Part shown: positions 38,001 through 50,148 of the stretch, one piece after another
Layout: the number at the start of each line of letters is the position of its first letter
How positions within the stretch are numbered: the first letter of the stretch is position 1
Assembly: GCA_905331475.1 (NCBI GenBank)
Contig: CAJNYU010000694.1
Location: 1-64,000 of the forward strand
Length of the DNA: 64,000 nucleotides
Direction: 5' to 3'
Source: Rotaria socialis
Lineage: Eukaryota > Rotifera > Eurotatoria > Philodinida > Philodinidae
Program-made: the position numbers and the translations under genes
Notes under the pieces: model-generated
The model's input: only the letters and a program-made list of their open reading frames with translations
Told to the model about the DNA's origin: nothing
Database searches by the model: none

Positions 38001-41000
38001 ATAACCGGCAGCGCTTATACGAACAGTTTCCAAAACACCACATGCACGTAGTTGTTGTACTGCACGACGAGGCTCAAATCTGTAATTGAAGATCTTATTA
38101 TAGATTAAAATAATAATTAACATGAAAAACAAATTTCTTACTTAAACGGAGCCTTTTGATCATTAGGCTTGATACAACGAACATAATGTGGTTCAGTAGA
38201 ATTTAATGCTGCCATTAAACTAGTTAATGATTCACGAAACTAATTTAAAAAAAATAAAAAAATAAAATTTATTATTTACTTAAAAAGAAGTTTTCAGGCA
38301 ATCAAATTAAACAACAAAAGCAAAAGATATGTTAGTAAGAGTTTTTCATTGACTTAAAGTTCAGTCTTAGAAAGTCTTTCATAAAAAAAAGAAATAAACA
38401 CCTTGTGCTTAAAATCAAACAAAATATATTCTCGTGTTGAGAAGTAGGAATGATGTGTATTTGAAGTGGCACTTTATTTAACATTAGAAAAACAGAATAT
38501 TGTCTATATAACCGACCTGAGAACCAAGCGAAAGACGCTGAAAATATTCATTTTGATCAAAACAAAGTATCTCTTTGTATAAACTTACTTGTGATCCAAC
38601 AGTTTTTCTTCTTTGTGCTTGAACTTTGGATGCTGCTTGTAATGTTCCTGTTTTTTGTACTTGATATGATTTAGTTGATGCTGATGTTTTCGATGCATTT
38701 ATTGTATCTTCGTCTTCGAGAAATAGTTGAACAACAAAATCAAACTAAAAAGAGAAAAAAATCAGAAGAAATAAAGCAATCTAACAATATTACCCCGCTT
38801 TCTTTTAGCATTTTTAATTGATCTTCCAGTACGGTATCGCGATTCTTTTCAAGAAATCCATCAATTGAATATTCAACTTTTTCTGCAAAATGATTTATAA
38901 TGAATGTTGAATTAGCTGTTAATTTTTTTGTTAAAAAATCAGGATGTTTTCCATGTTGAGTAACTATTTTTCTATGCCAATTTTCATCTGATCCTTTTGG
39001 CATCTATAGTTATATTTTAGTTTTTAAAAAATAAAGAAAAGAATAAAGAAAACACCAACTTTGCATTCTTCATCCAATAAATCTAAAATACCTAATTTAC
39101 TCTCAATTAAATCAATACATGGTTGATTATCATAAAATTGAATAAATGACCAAGTAATTTCTTCTTTCATATATTCTTCTTGTTCAAGTTTGAATACATG
39201 CTATTTTCCAATAGATCAATTTATATTATTACAATAAAATCAAGCAGATATATTTTATTTTTACCTGACAAAATTGTTGCTGTAATTTTTCATTTGCATA
39301 ATTTATGCAAAATTGTTCAAAACTATTCATTTCAAATGTTTCAAAGCTAAAAATTAAAATATTAATCTAAAATATTTTTCATTAAAAATACAAGAATAAC
39401 GAGCAAACCCATAAATATCCAGCACACCAATAAATGATTGCCGTTGTCCAACATATTCTAACGATTTATTTATTTCGTTAACAATCCATCCAAATAATTG
39501 TGAATAGATGTGCTTAGCAAGAGCATCTCGAGCAAATAAAGCCTACGAAAATTGACAAACAATTTTTAAATCATTTAATAATTATATATTTTATTATGAA
39601 TGAATGAATGAATGAATCCATTCTAAAATAATACCTGATTGAGATTAAGTGTTGTATTGACAACTTCGGCACCAGTTTTGATTCTTTTATTACATAACCA
39701 TGTTCTCATACGGTTTTCATCGAGTTTTAGAAGAGAACAAAATGTGGAAAATGATCTATCAGATTCTTTAACAAATGTTGTTTCACCTTCACCGTCACTT
39801 TCATTAATAATAACATTTCCCAAATGAAGTATCGATGACAACAAACGAAATATTGACATTTGAACTTTATTCTCAATACCTATGTATTGATCAATCATTA
39901 ATATTAAAAAAAAGTAAAAAAATGATTTAAAAGAAACATACCCAGAAGTGTAAGAGCTTCACGAGTTTCTAAAAATTGTTCAGCATCATTAACACCCTTA
40001 ATTATTATTGCATTTCCTTCTGATGTATATCGAAAACTATTCGCTGGTACTAAATTAACAGAAAATATTTCGGAAAATAAATTTAACATTTAACAAAAAT
40101 ATTTACAGAGAGCAAGAGATTTCATTTCAGATTGATTCAATTGTGTACATAGTTGATAAAATATATGATAGTTTCGTTCATCAGATGCTTGGTAAATAAC
40201 TCTTGATAAAAGAAACAGAGAAAAAGAAAACTTTTCAAACATTGATAAAGGTCATATTACCTCGATTTTTCTAATAAATAAGTTTTCATTGATGCTCCAC
40301 AAATATGATTTTTTAAAAAACCAATTTCAATATATTTTCCGAAACGCGAAGAATTATCATTGCGAATGGTTTTGGCATTTCCAATAGCCTTTAAAACACT
40401 TATAGAAATTCTAATATCTTATTATAATAAAAGAAAACTCACTTCCATAATAGGACTTGATGCTAGAACTCTTTTTTCAATTTGTGTTTCTTCTAATAAT
40501 CCTCCAACATTAGCAAAATATCTCATAGCATATTTTGCACTAACTGTTTTGCCTGCTCCTGACTCTCCAGAAACAATAATCGATTGATTCTTGGAAAAAC
40601 TAACCATTGATTGATAAGCTGATTCCGCTGTAGCAAATATATGTGGTTCTAATAATTGGACATCTTGATCACGATACAATTGAATAGTATCGTTTCCGTA
40701 GATTGACAAAACTTCATATGGATTTACAGCAACTAATACAATACCACATTTTGTATAAATTTGAGATTTATTAAAACGAGACTCAAGATTATATAGAACT
40801 AAATAAATTAAACAGTTGTTTGTTTGTTTGTTTTAGAAAAGACCAATGTTTATTTTACCTTCAGGCTCATTTAAATAAGATAATGCAGTAAGATCTTTTT
40901 GACCGATAAGAATCTCAGGATTTCGTAATGGAGGAAGGTCAGAGTCAGATTTGATTGGGAGGATTTCCTAATTATAAAAAATGTCAAATGTGATCAATAT

Positions 41001-41541
41001 CAAATTAACTCACTGTTTCTCCTTCAGATGTTATAACTTCAAGTTTTCCTTTGCCATCATAATTTTTATGAACAATAACAGCACGCCAAACTCGGTCTTC
41101 ATCTGGTAACCAGATGCGTGCACCCTAAAATATAATATTTCGTTTCGGTGTATATTCAAAAAAGGGAAAGAAAAAAGAATACTCAAGCAAACTCTTATAG
41201 CATATTTTTCATAGTTTCAAAAAATTTTAATTCAAAATCATGCAACATAAACTAAATATAGCACAGCAAAAATGGGATGTTGACAAATAATACGAACTTG
41301 AAAACGATCGTTCGAATCGTCTAATTGAAAAAAGAAATGCAAACACAAACGAAACAACGGAAAGAAATTAATAATTGCAATATTTTTTTGTTTTTTTTCT
41401 CAAAAACCTTAAGCATTTCGATGATTATATTCACAAAACGTTAGAACTGCAATGATTGACAACATTCAATCGACAAGTACACAAAAGAAGAAAAATGAAA
41501 ATAATTCTACATACCTTAGTATATAATTCTCGAACAGACAT
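32056..41541 (-). CDS. MYO5: Class V unconventional myosin, about 29 exons
   Basis: ATG at 41541 opens MSVRELYTK, like vertebrate MYO5A MAASELYTK. I traced the first 21 exons (41541..41515, 41124..41014, 40967..40859, 40798..40443, 40388..40261 and on to 33856..33626); all phases agree. The motor has the P-loop GESGAGKT, switch [10 protein letters not shown] and switch II DIYGFETFE. Then come [20 protein letters not shown] and six IQ motifs (about 37.8-37.35 kb) for light chains or calmodulin. After these are coiled coil and a C-terminal globular DIL domain ([18 protein letters not shown]), ending [18 protein letters not shown] like vertebrate GLGFISRV. It is an actin-based cargo motor of roughly 1,800 residues, a normal length. 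Most introns are 45-60 nt; large ones lie at 33.86-34.48 and 35.46-36.64 kb. It lies 233 bp downstream of GINS3 on the same strand. Confidence 0.95.
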
Positions 41542-41774
41542 TTTCTTGAATTACTTTATATGTCTATTACGAAGCCATTCATGCATGTGTACTGATGCAT
41601 TGGTTGTTGAAACAGTCGCAATGAATTATTTCTAGAAAATAATTAAAGATTTTATCTGTTTTTTTTAATTTCCACTACATGAGATTAATATAAACTAGAT
41701 CTGACTATATTTTTATTTTAAGACAAAAATAGAGAGAAAAAAAGATCTGACGTATACATCTATATACATAACAT

Positions 41775-42458
41775 TTATCTCTTTCTTTTTCGATTAATTG
41801 CCGCAGCAAGAACATTAGTCAGATCGTTTGTCATTCCTTGAATTTTTGGTGGTAACATTTGTCTTGTTTCATTATTAATCAGTCTATCATAATCACGAAA
41901 AGCAGCTTGACCCAGTAGCAATACAATTTTTTCTTGTCTTTCAAATTTTGCTGTTTTTTGTTTCATACTTTCATGATGGTGATGATCATTCGATAAGACT
42001 AAATGAAAGGCTGAATCCATAATTGATCGAAATCTCTGTTGATATGTTTTTAAAAGTGTTGTTGCAACTTGTCTTTTTTCATCAAAATTTAATTCTAATA
42101 AATGACGTCCTTGACGATAGAAATGTGGAGCTTGTTTAGCTAAATCCACGACAGATGCGTCAGCATCAAAGATTTGTCGTTGAATTCGTGCATATATTGA
42201 TGGTAATTCAGGTAGTGAAGCAAATCTTGTTTTACAATTACATATTGAATAAACCATCCAGTAAGGAAGTTCAAGTTTTGTATTTGCTGTTAATGATGAA
42301 AGATTTGATCCTTCTTTTTGATCCTTTTTATCATCGCTTAATGATGAAGACAATGAAGATTCGAGAAAACCTAACTTTGGTATGTCAACAAGTAATTGAC
42401 AACGAATACGTTCTTGAGTTGATAAAATATCATCGATGGAAAAATAATCTTCATACAT
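41775..42458 (-). CDS. GINS3: GINS complex subunit 3 (PSF3), single coding exon
   Basis: The frame from ATG 42458 encodes 227 residues. It opens MYEDYFSIDDIL (compare human NFLSLDDIL) and contains TKLELPYWMV, then DADASVVDLAKQAPHFY (human SADPNVVDLHKMGPHFY). RFRSIMDSA follows, with a basic tail INRKRKR like human NYKKRKF. GINS is part of the CMG helicase at replication forks. The TTG-initiated extension to 42467 is the pyrimidine tract plus CAG of a splice acceptor, not coding. The family insert after about residue 30 is Ser/Lys-rich (SSLSDDKKDQKEG). The NOM1 stop lies 30 bp upstream, so GINS3 probably shares its transcript and receives its 5' end by splicing at the CAG touching the ATG. Confidence 0.93.
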   Translation of the reverse strand: MYEDYFSIDDILSTQERIRCQLLVDIPKLGFLESSLSSSLSDDKKDQKEGSNLSSLTANTKLELPYWMVYSICNCKTRFASLPELPSIYARIQRQIFDADASVVDLAKQAPHFYRQGRHLLELNFDEKRQVATTLLKTYQQRFRSIMDSAFHLVLSNDHHHHESMKQKTAKFERQEKIVLLLGQAAFRDYDRLINNETRQMLPPKIQGMTNDLTNVLAAAINRKRKR

Positions 42459-42478
42459 CTGAAACAAAAAAAAACAAA
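42459..42478 (-). promoter_or_regulatory. Splice acceptor abutting the GINS3 ATG
   Basis: On the minus strand, a T-tract ending TTTGTTTCAG is immediately followed by ATG. It sits in the 30-bp space after the NOM1 stop, too short for an ordinary promoter and 5' UTR. It is a good candidate trans-splice site for a spliced leader; the alternative is a 5' UTR intron starting inside or beyond NOM1. Confidence 0.6.
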
Positions 42479-42488
42479 GATAAATTTC

Positions 42489-45400
42489 TTATTCATTTGA
42501 CAACTGATCAATCGCAATTTGACAACGACGATGAACTAATTCTGAATGATTCGATTTTTTCAAAATGAAATGAGAAAGAAATAATCTAAAAATAAATTTA
42601 TAACAATAAAATGGACATTTGATTTTTGAGAATTGTTTTACCTTAGAGCGTCTTTCACAAATTTATAATTTTGTTTTGATGGAAATTGAAAAATACTTTT
42701 CAGTAATCCATCGTCTGTATTATCGAATATTTTAATAAACAGTTCGACTAAAAATGTTCGTGCTGATGGTGTCAATTCGATGAAATTGAAATTCTTCAAA
42801 ATAAAAACAAAACAATTTAAGATTTTTTTCCACTGTTGAAGAAACTTAGGACATGTTCATAAAATATATTAGTTATTACTTTTTGAAGATTTTTCGTCTG
42901 GTATCATCGTAATATTTTCCTTCAATAAAGTGATAATATCGTTAAAATCGATTTATCACTTTTTCTCAAGACGAAGATATTATAATCAAAATTCATAATG
43001 CATGAAATTAATCAAAAGAAAAAATTCAATATGTTATTTTACGAACAATAATCTATATTTAAAGAAATTTCTGTAAACATCCGGGTGAAAGTTGCTTTTT
43101 GAATGAATTCTATGATTTGAAAATAAAACATAAAATGAAATGCAAATTTTAATCGAATTGGTCTCTGTTTGTTAATATTTATTTATTTTCTAGAAATGAG
43201 AATGTAAAAAAAGAAATTAATTTAATCTAACTAAAGACTGTTTGAATGATTTATTTCAAAGTTCAGCTCACTTTTACCCTTACATATCGATTTTCAATTT
43301 ATCTATATATTTTGCAAATGGTTGTCAAAGAACTTGTTTTGTTATATTCTCAAGATTGTAATTCATATATATAAAGTGGTGGCAAAAATTTTAAGAACAA
43401 CGTATCTTTGATTTTTTTCTATAATGCGAAGCATCTAGCTCAAATTCAAATCGTAATTTGATTATCTAATGAGGTGCTCTATCAAATGCATCATCTACCA
43501 AGATTTCATTGATGAACTATGATGACCAGGTTTCTAAAAAGCCGGACATGGCAATTTTCAAGTCTCAGAAAACTTTGTTGGGCGTACTTTTTAACAGTAC
43601 CATCTTAAAGAGCACAGAATGCTGATTTAAATGAAGGGTCGCCGCATTTTCTACGATCTTTCATTAAAAAGTTACAAGCATCGTAAAAGAGAAAAAGAAG
43701 TAAAATTTATCAGAAAACCACTAACAATAGACGAAAAAACGTCTTTTTTCGGTTTTCGTGATACTTGTAACTTTTTAATGGAAGGTCGTAGAAAACGCGG
43801 CGCCCCTTCATTTAAATCAGCATTCTGTGCTCTTTAAGATGGTACTGTTAAAGAGTACGCCCAATAAAGTTTTCTGAGACTTGAAAATTGCCATGTCCGG
43901 CTTTTTAGAAACCTGGTCATCATAGTTCATCAATGAAATCTTGGTAGATGATGCATTTGATAGAGCACCTCATTAGATAATCAAATTACGATTTGAATTT
44001 GAGCTAGATGCTTCGCATTATAGAAAAAAAATCAAAGATACGTTGTTCTTAAAATTTTTGTCACCACTTTATATATATACATATACAGCTGATACTAAAT
44101 TTTGACTAGGCATGAATATCTGAATATAATACCACAATTTTCCTTCTTATTTTTAATTAATAGATAAAATGACATCATTTTCATTGAAGAACGCACAGAA
44201 AAAATGAGAGTACTCAAACAGTCCATCGAATTGGCTGGCCAGAAAGATAATTAGATTTTAATTTCTAAACCTACCCCAATTAATATATACTTCTTATCAT
44301 AAAGAAGCTTTTTCACTTAGTTTACCCTGTGCACTTTCTCACTCGTTTTTAATATTTTCTAACATTGAATTATTGTCTTAATTCTTATTGTTATTTTATT
44401 TGTACTCATATTATTATACTATATGACCATTTTTATTTCTTCTTTACTTGCATATTTCAAAAAAATAATTTAAACTGTTCATACGCACACGTAAAATATT
44501 ATATTTTACACTATTCTAATGAAATGAATATTGTTTCCTATGAATAAACGCCGGGTATATTTATATTATTTCGGTATAGATGAAATTTTTGCCTTATCAA
44601 AATAGTCTTCTGTTTTCATTCTATGATAATCATAATATTATTTTAAACAGAATGGATATATTGTAACAGACCCACATCATGTGAATATTTTATTTCGAAG
44701 CAGTATTAGAGTAAAATTTTTCTGTGAACGTAAACAGCATAAAAACAAAACTTTAGGTCCTTGTTTAGCTAAATACTGCAACTGTCGTACATGTTCGTCA
44801 ATATGAATAAACTCCCTCATTGAATGTAAGAATTTTGAACCGTTCTGTAAATTTTTACGTGATCTTATTTATATTAACTTTTTCTGATAGTACGTAATTA
44901 TATAGTTTATAAATGACTTTTTACTTTGAATACATTGAGTGTTAATGATTTCGATAACAATAATTGAGAAAGTGCTGAACCAAAATTTGCTAATTGTTTA
45001 TCATTAAGTAGTGAGAGATCTTTAAATCTATCCCATGTATGATATTGCAACGATATCTAAATATTTTAAATTAAAATAAATATAAGACAAGTTAATTTTA
45101 CTTGAAATCGACGGTCGTATGCACAAAATCGTTGTAAAATTAATGTATAATATGGATTGTAACCTTTTTCATGTAAACAACAATGAACTGTAACCTTGAT
45201 TAAAACAAAAATAAAAATGCTTCAGTTTAAATATAAGAATAATAACTTACATGAATGATTTCTCGTTCTTGTACTTTACTTAAATTGAGTTTATGAAGTT
45301 TTTCGACAGCATCATCGCAATCCTATATTGAATAAAAATTAATTATTTTCAAAATTTTCTTTTTACTGAATAATTGCAAGAAATAAAAACTTCCATGTTA

Positions 45401-48400
45401 AATATTAGTTTAAGAGAAAATCGCAAATAGAAATTAACGTAAATATATTCTTGTTCTGAATATCAAATAATAATTTTATTAAGTTGAAATTTGATCTGTA
45501 CAGTTAAAATATTCAAAATTTATTTATGTTTTCTTCTCTATTAAGCAAGAACATTTCCTTTTACTGTCTATCGTATGACATCATCACTCACACTATTTCT
45601 AATACAATCGAAAGCACGTATAATTTCATAATAATATATTGAATGAGATGATGTACATGTTCAGTATGCATCAAAATAAAGTTTATATAATCGGAAAAGA
45701 TCTATTTGACTAGGGTTTTTTCTGACGAGGAAATAATCACTAATAAGAGAAATCTTCACTCTATCTAGACTTCTTTTCAATAAGAAATACAACTTCAGAT
45801 CATTTTTTCTTTTATTTTCTCTTACAAGTTGGCTGTATATCTACTAAATTTATATTGAATCTACAGTATGTGTTTTATTATATTCTTATCTTTCGTTTTA
45901 TATAATAAATGCACTAGTCTACTTTGGACATCGATTCTTTGATTGATGCAACATGCTTCAATACACTCAATTATATATTTCAATTATATGCTGAAGCAAT
46001 GGCTAAAATGTATTTAAAAACACAAAAATTTTCATCTAAATCTTTTAATGTATAGATGACCGTTTGAAAATGATTTTTAAAATGTAAACTTATATGATGG
46101 ATTTTCATAGACTGTAGATTGATCAACAAGGAACTCGTAAACAAAGAGCTAGATATCAAAAAAATATTTATTGTCTAATTGTTTGTCACAAATGCAACAA
46201 AATAAAATTTAATAGATTGAATTCTTTTCGATCTCCGAATTTTAGAAACAACTAAAAATTAGTTAAATTTTTTTTCTAATTGACAGATTCGAATTTGAAA
46301 TACTTAACGTTTTTGTTGTCTAATATAACGATTGCTACACAGCAGAAAATAGCAAATGTTTCGTTCATTCGTTAATGATAAATTCAAAGATATATAATCA
46401 TCTTTTTTTACAAAGAATCACAAATGATCGGTTGCATTTTTTTTATTGATGCAAACAAATATTAAAACTTAGGTTAAATCTAACATCAATGACATTGTTA
46501 TTCACGAATTGATTAAAATTACAGAATTCTTATGTTATCAGTCTTTCTTAATATCATAAAAGTGGCAAATTCTTATTTATCAGTGTTAATCCTTAAAAGC
46601 CGAAATGGTTTTTGCTTTTAATAGGAAGGAGTTAATCACAAAAATAGATTTTATGAACCATCAGCATACTTATACTATCATTAAAAAGAATTGTCTTGCT
46701 CTCCTTCGGGAACTACACAATGCTCCTACTTAGAAATATCCGAAAGAAAAGAATTTCTATTTGAAATTTTGTTCATCAATGGGTTTCATTATGTTTAATT
46801 TACTCTAAAATTTTCACTCAAAACGGATGTTGTTTTTGTTGAAATATTGGATATCTTAGAAAGCTGGTCATATTTTGCAAAAATTGGTAAAAATCAGCTT
46901 TTCTTCACCGGTTTGTGTCTCTAAAAAAAAAGAGCCGTTGTCGCTGAAAATTTCACAGTACTCTAAATATGGTTAGAACTATGTATACACAGAGTTTCAA
47001 ACTAAAATTCCTCTTTTTTCGTTTTTTAGAGAGCTAAAAATTCCGTTCATGAAAATTTTTATTTAAAACAGCGTAATTTTTGTCACCGGATCGGTTAAAA
47101 AATAACGGAATGAGTTCATCAAATAGGTTAACGTTATGTTTCAGGATGTTGCATAAAAGAAACAAGACTACACGTTCCATTGATGAACAAACAAAATTTA
47201 AAGAAAAAGAAGAGATTTAAAAATAATCATCAGTCGTAAAAGACCTACTGTTCCGTCTGAGAGTCACCCGAAAAAAATATTTTGATGTCGATATGGCCTG
47301 TAAGATAATCTTAGTCCAGAAAAATATTGGCTTTTGTTTACAAAATCTTATTATGATTGTTATTTCATTTATTCAAATGTCTCTTTCAAGGGATATTCGG
47401 CTCTTAAGGGTTAATAGTCACGAGTAACATAAATATGATTAACAAAAAGACTTCTTCGTATTGACTTTTCTTAGAATAATACAAATTTTATTAACGATAT
47501 TTTCTCGTTGAATCTATTGTTATAAATTTTGCATACGTTAAGTTTCTTTATTATTGAAATTATCGTAAAAGAATATTAATTAATTAATTGAGAATGATTT
47601 TGAAAAAAATTTATGTTTACAGATAATATTCATATTAAATTACCTCACTTGTTAATAAAGTTCCAAAGACCAATCGTCTCACATCAGTATTCATGTGTTG
47701 ATGTTTAGCTAATTTTGTAATTTTTTCATTAAAGCGTTGTTCTACTTGTTGATTATGATTATTTTTATTATCTTGAGAAGTTTGCTTTTGCCATGCTGAT
47801 CCGACAATCCACCAACGTCCTTGTTCTTTTACATTTAAAAAATCTTGTAAACCAACATTAAGCATATTAGCATGTTGTACTGTTTTATCTTTAACTAAAT
47901 TTCGATAAATTTTCCTTAAGCGATCAATACGTTCAGGCTCAAAACCACCAGGTAATTTTCTAACATCATTATTTTTTAAACTTTTTATTGTATCCATCAT
48001 AAATTCAATACGTTTTGATGAGGATGATAATAATGTTGAAGATGAACATTTTGTTCGTAATTCCTGTAAAAATGTTTTTAATTGTAATGGATCATCTTTA
48101 CGTAGGATAAATCCAATTGTTTTTAGTAACAAAAGAATCAATTCAAGACGTTTTTCATTCAATTGATCAAAATTTAATAGATATCGAACAGTATCAAATA
48201 GGATTTTTCCATTAGTCATATGAAATACATATAAATATGAAATAAATATCATTAAATTATCGTTCGTTTTATTTGATACTTCATCATTAATATGTTTAAT
48301 AAATATTTGTAAGCAATTTTCTAATAAACACGAACCAATTTCTAAGCCGATATTCGAATGAAGAAGACAAGCCAATAACGCATGTTCAGCAAGTAAACTT

Positions 48401-50082
48401 TCACCGGTCAATGAAAGTGATGATATAAGACTATCTTGATATAATTGATATAAACATGAATTAACAGATGCACGAGATTGAGAACGATAAAATGATTCAA
48501 ACTCAATTAATATTGATGATAAATTTTTTTCACTTAAACGATTCAATTGACCTTGTAGACGTCGTTTTAATTCAACATTAGAACTATCATCCGATGAATT
48601 TAACTTTTGACGAAGTGCAGGAGGAATATAAAGTGTACCTGAAACAAGTTTATGTTAATTTTTAGTGAAACATTGAAATTTTTATTTTCAAAAGTCAACA
48701 GCCTAACTAGATCTTCTGGTTGTTCAATATTTCACTTCATTTTTGCAAGGTGTTATGCATTAAAAAAGACACGAAGGGCTAATTTTATCGTTGTGTTTTA
48801 TGATTAGAATGGGACTATGAAAGTGCTTCTAATATAATCAAACTTTTTGTTTATATCACAGCAATTGAAACAAAACGATCTCAAGTCAATAATAATCTGT
48901 TTTGAAATTTTTCACTAAAAATCGATTAGCTTCAATCATGGGTCTACTAATTAGTGTTTCTCTCGGTCAATAAAATGGGAATATTCTCATTTGAATATTA
49001 AGAATTGCATATATTTTCCTCTATTATCAACAATAGAAACAATTCTATTCTTTCAGTTAACTATTCTTACTTGAATTATTTTTAACGATATCGCCTTTAA
49101 CATCAATTATTCGTCCGTAAATATCTTCTTTTAGAGATATACTATCTTCAATATCATGATCATTTTCTTCTTTCTTATTAAAACTTTGTTCTTGATCGAA
49201 ATCTTCTTCATCATAGTCTTGTGGATCGTCTTCCTCTTCGGTTGAGTCATCTTCCTCTTCGATTGAGTCATCTTCCTCTTCGATTGAGTCATCGTCAATC
49301 GTTTTTGTTTGAACTTGCTCATTAAATTTGACTACAGTTGTTTTTTTCTTTTTTTCTTCTTTAATGCTGTTTAGTTCATTTTCTTTTTGATTAACCAATT
49401 CTACTCTTTGTTTTTGTTTATTAGCTAACCATTGTTGATCTTCATCTTGTTCATCATACCAAGCATTTCCCTGTTCGTCACCTAATACATATCACTAAAT
49501 GAATGATGAGGCAGAAAAGAATAAAACCAATAACCTTCTGCAACGAGAATTTCTTTTCTTCGATCTTTATCACAAAAATCGAGTAAATAATCTAATCCGT
49601 CATCAATAAAACCACGTAAATAACTTTTCTTATTCGCTTTAATACCCAAGAGCTTTTCTAATTTTTTTATATGAGCATCTTCAGCTGCATTGTCTTCAAG
49701 TAAGATTTTTTGATGAATTTCTTGAGCGGCCTATCAAGGTACAAAAAACAAAAATTTTAAAATAACAAAAATAACAAATAATAGTTAAACTTTTTCATCA
49801 AATGTTAATACTGATGATTTCTTTTTAGATTTCTTTTTCTTCTTTTTCTTCATTAGATCATGTTCAGGTTCAACTGAAGATGCAAGAGTATCGATAGAAA
49901 TCGGAATCTAAGTAAAATCATTATTTTAATAGAGAATTTTTGAAAAACAGGAAATATATCACTTTTTCCCCATGATGCCATGCATTTCGTTTCGCTTTAA
50001 TTAATTTTCTCTCAAGTTGCCGACGCTTTGTACGTGATAATAAACACTTATTATCTGTTTCTTGGTTAATTGCTACTTTCAT
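42489..50082 (-). CDS. NOM1: Nucleolar MIF4G domain protein 1, multi-exon
   Basis: ATG 50082 starts MKVAINQETDN, followed by basic (KRRQLERKLIKAK) and Lys-rich segments typical of nucleolar proteins. Next come GLDYLLDF and an acidic block with a repeated DDSIEEE unit (about 49.22-49.29 kb). The MIF4G domain follows (exon 48640-47638: YIPPALRQK, LNRLSEKNL, LELILLLLKTIGFILRKDD, GRWWIVGSAW). The MA3 domain is in the last exons: EREIIHV, HEKGYNPYYTLILQRFCAY, TWDRFKDL, then LFLSHFILKK before the stop at 42489. Human NOM1 shares each block. NOM1 acts in 18S rRNA maturation and targets PP1 to nucleoli. The protein is about 800 residues (human 860). Introns at 42.8-44.9 and 45.3-47.6 kb are swollen by transposons. 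Confidence 0.92.
43373..44070. mobile_element. Tc1/mariner-like fold-back element in a NOM1 intron
   Basis: The two halves are near-perfect reverse complements: the left arm is about 43373-43683, the right arm about 43757-44070, and the loop between is about 70 bp. The outer ends read inward as AAAGTGGTGRCAAAAATTTT, within TATATATA on both sides, which fits a TA-targeting Tc1/mariner-group end. The arms of about 310 bp differ at only a few positions, so insertion (or gene conversion between the arms) is recent. No transposase is encoded; the open frame at 43631-43837 merely reads through the palindrome. Confidence 0.85.
46590..47410. mobile_element. piggyBac-like MITE (TTAA duplication) in a NOM1 intron
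   Basis: TTAA lies on both sides (46586-46589 and 47411-47414). The ends read inward as TCCTTAAAAGCCGAA and CCCTTAAGAGCCGAA, 13 of 15 matching. TTAA target sites plus CCCTT ends mark the piggyBac group. The 821-bp interior has no transposase and no long open frame, so the element is non-autonomous. It sits between NOM1 exons coding the end of MIF4G and the start of MA3. Confidence 0.8.
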
Positions 50083-50120
50083 GGTATCCTTTTTTTATAT
50101 CTAAAATAGCTTAATTTATT
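50083..50120 (-). promoter_or_regulatory. Splice acceptor 18 nt before the NOM1 ATG
   Basis: In the 66-bp space between the PLEKHA8 stop and the NOM1 start, the minus strand reads AATTAAGCTATTTTAG and then an 18-nt leader to the ATG. The position is that of a trans-splice acceptor within an operon. Confidence 0.5.
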
Positions 50121-50148
50121 ACTTAAGAAAGAAAAACAACATGAGAAG

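Noticed and set aside
41775-42467. Longer GINS3 start (MFQMYEDYF)
   Set aside because: The first codon is TTG and the three extra codons are the pyrimidine tract and CAG of a splice acceptor.
42155-42568. 137-residue plus-strand ORF opposite GINS3 and NOM1
   Set aside because: Antisense shadow of two recognised conserved genes.
43631-43837. 68-residue ORF with basic sequence MKGRRIFYDLSLK
   Set aside because: It lies across the centre of the fold-back element and simply reads into its own reverse complement; the composition is set by the palindrome.
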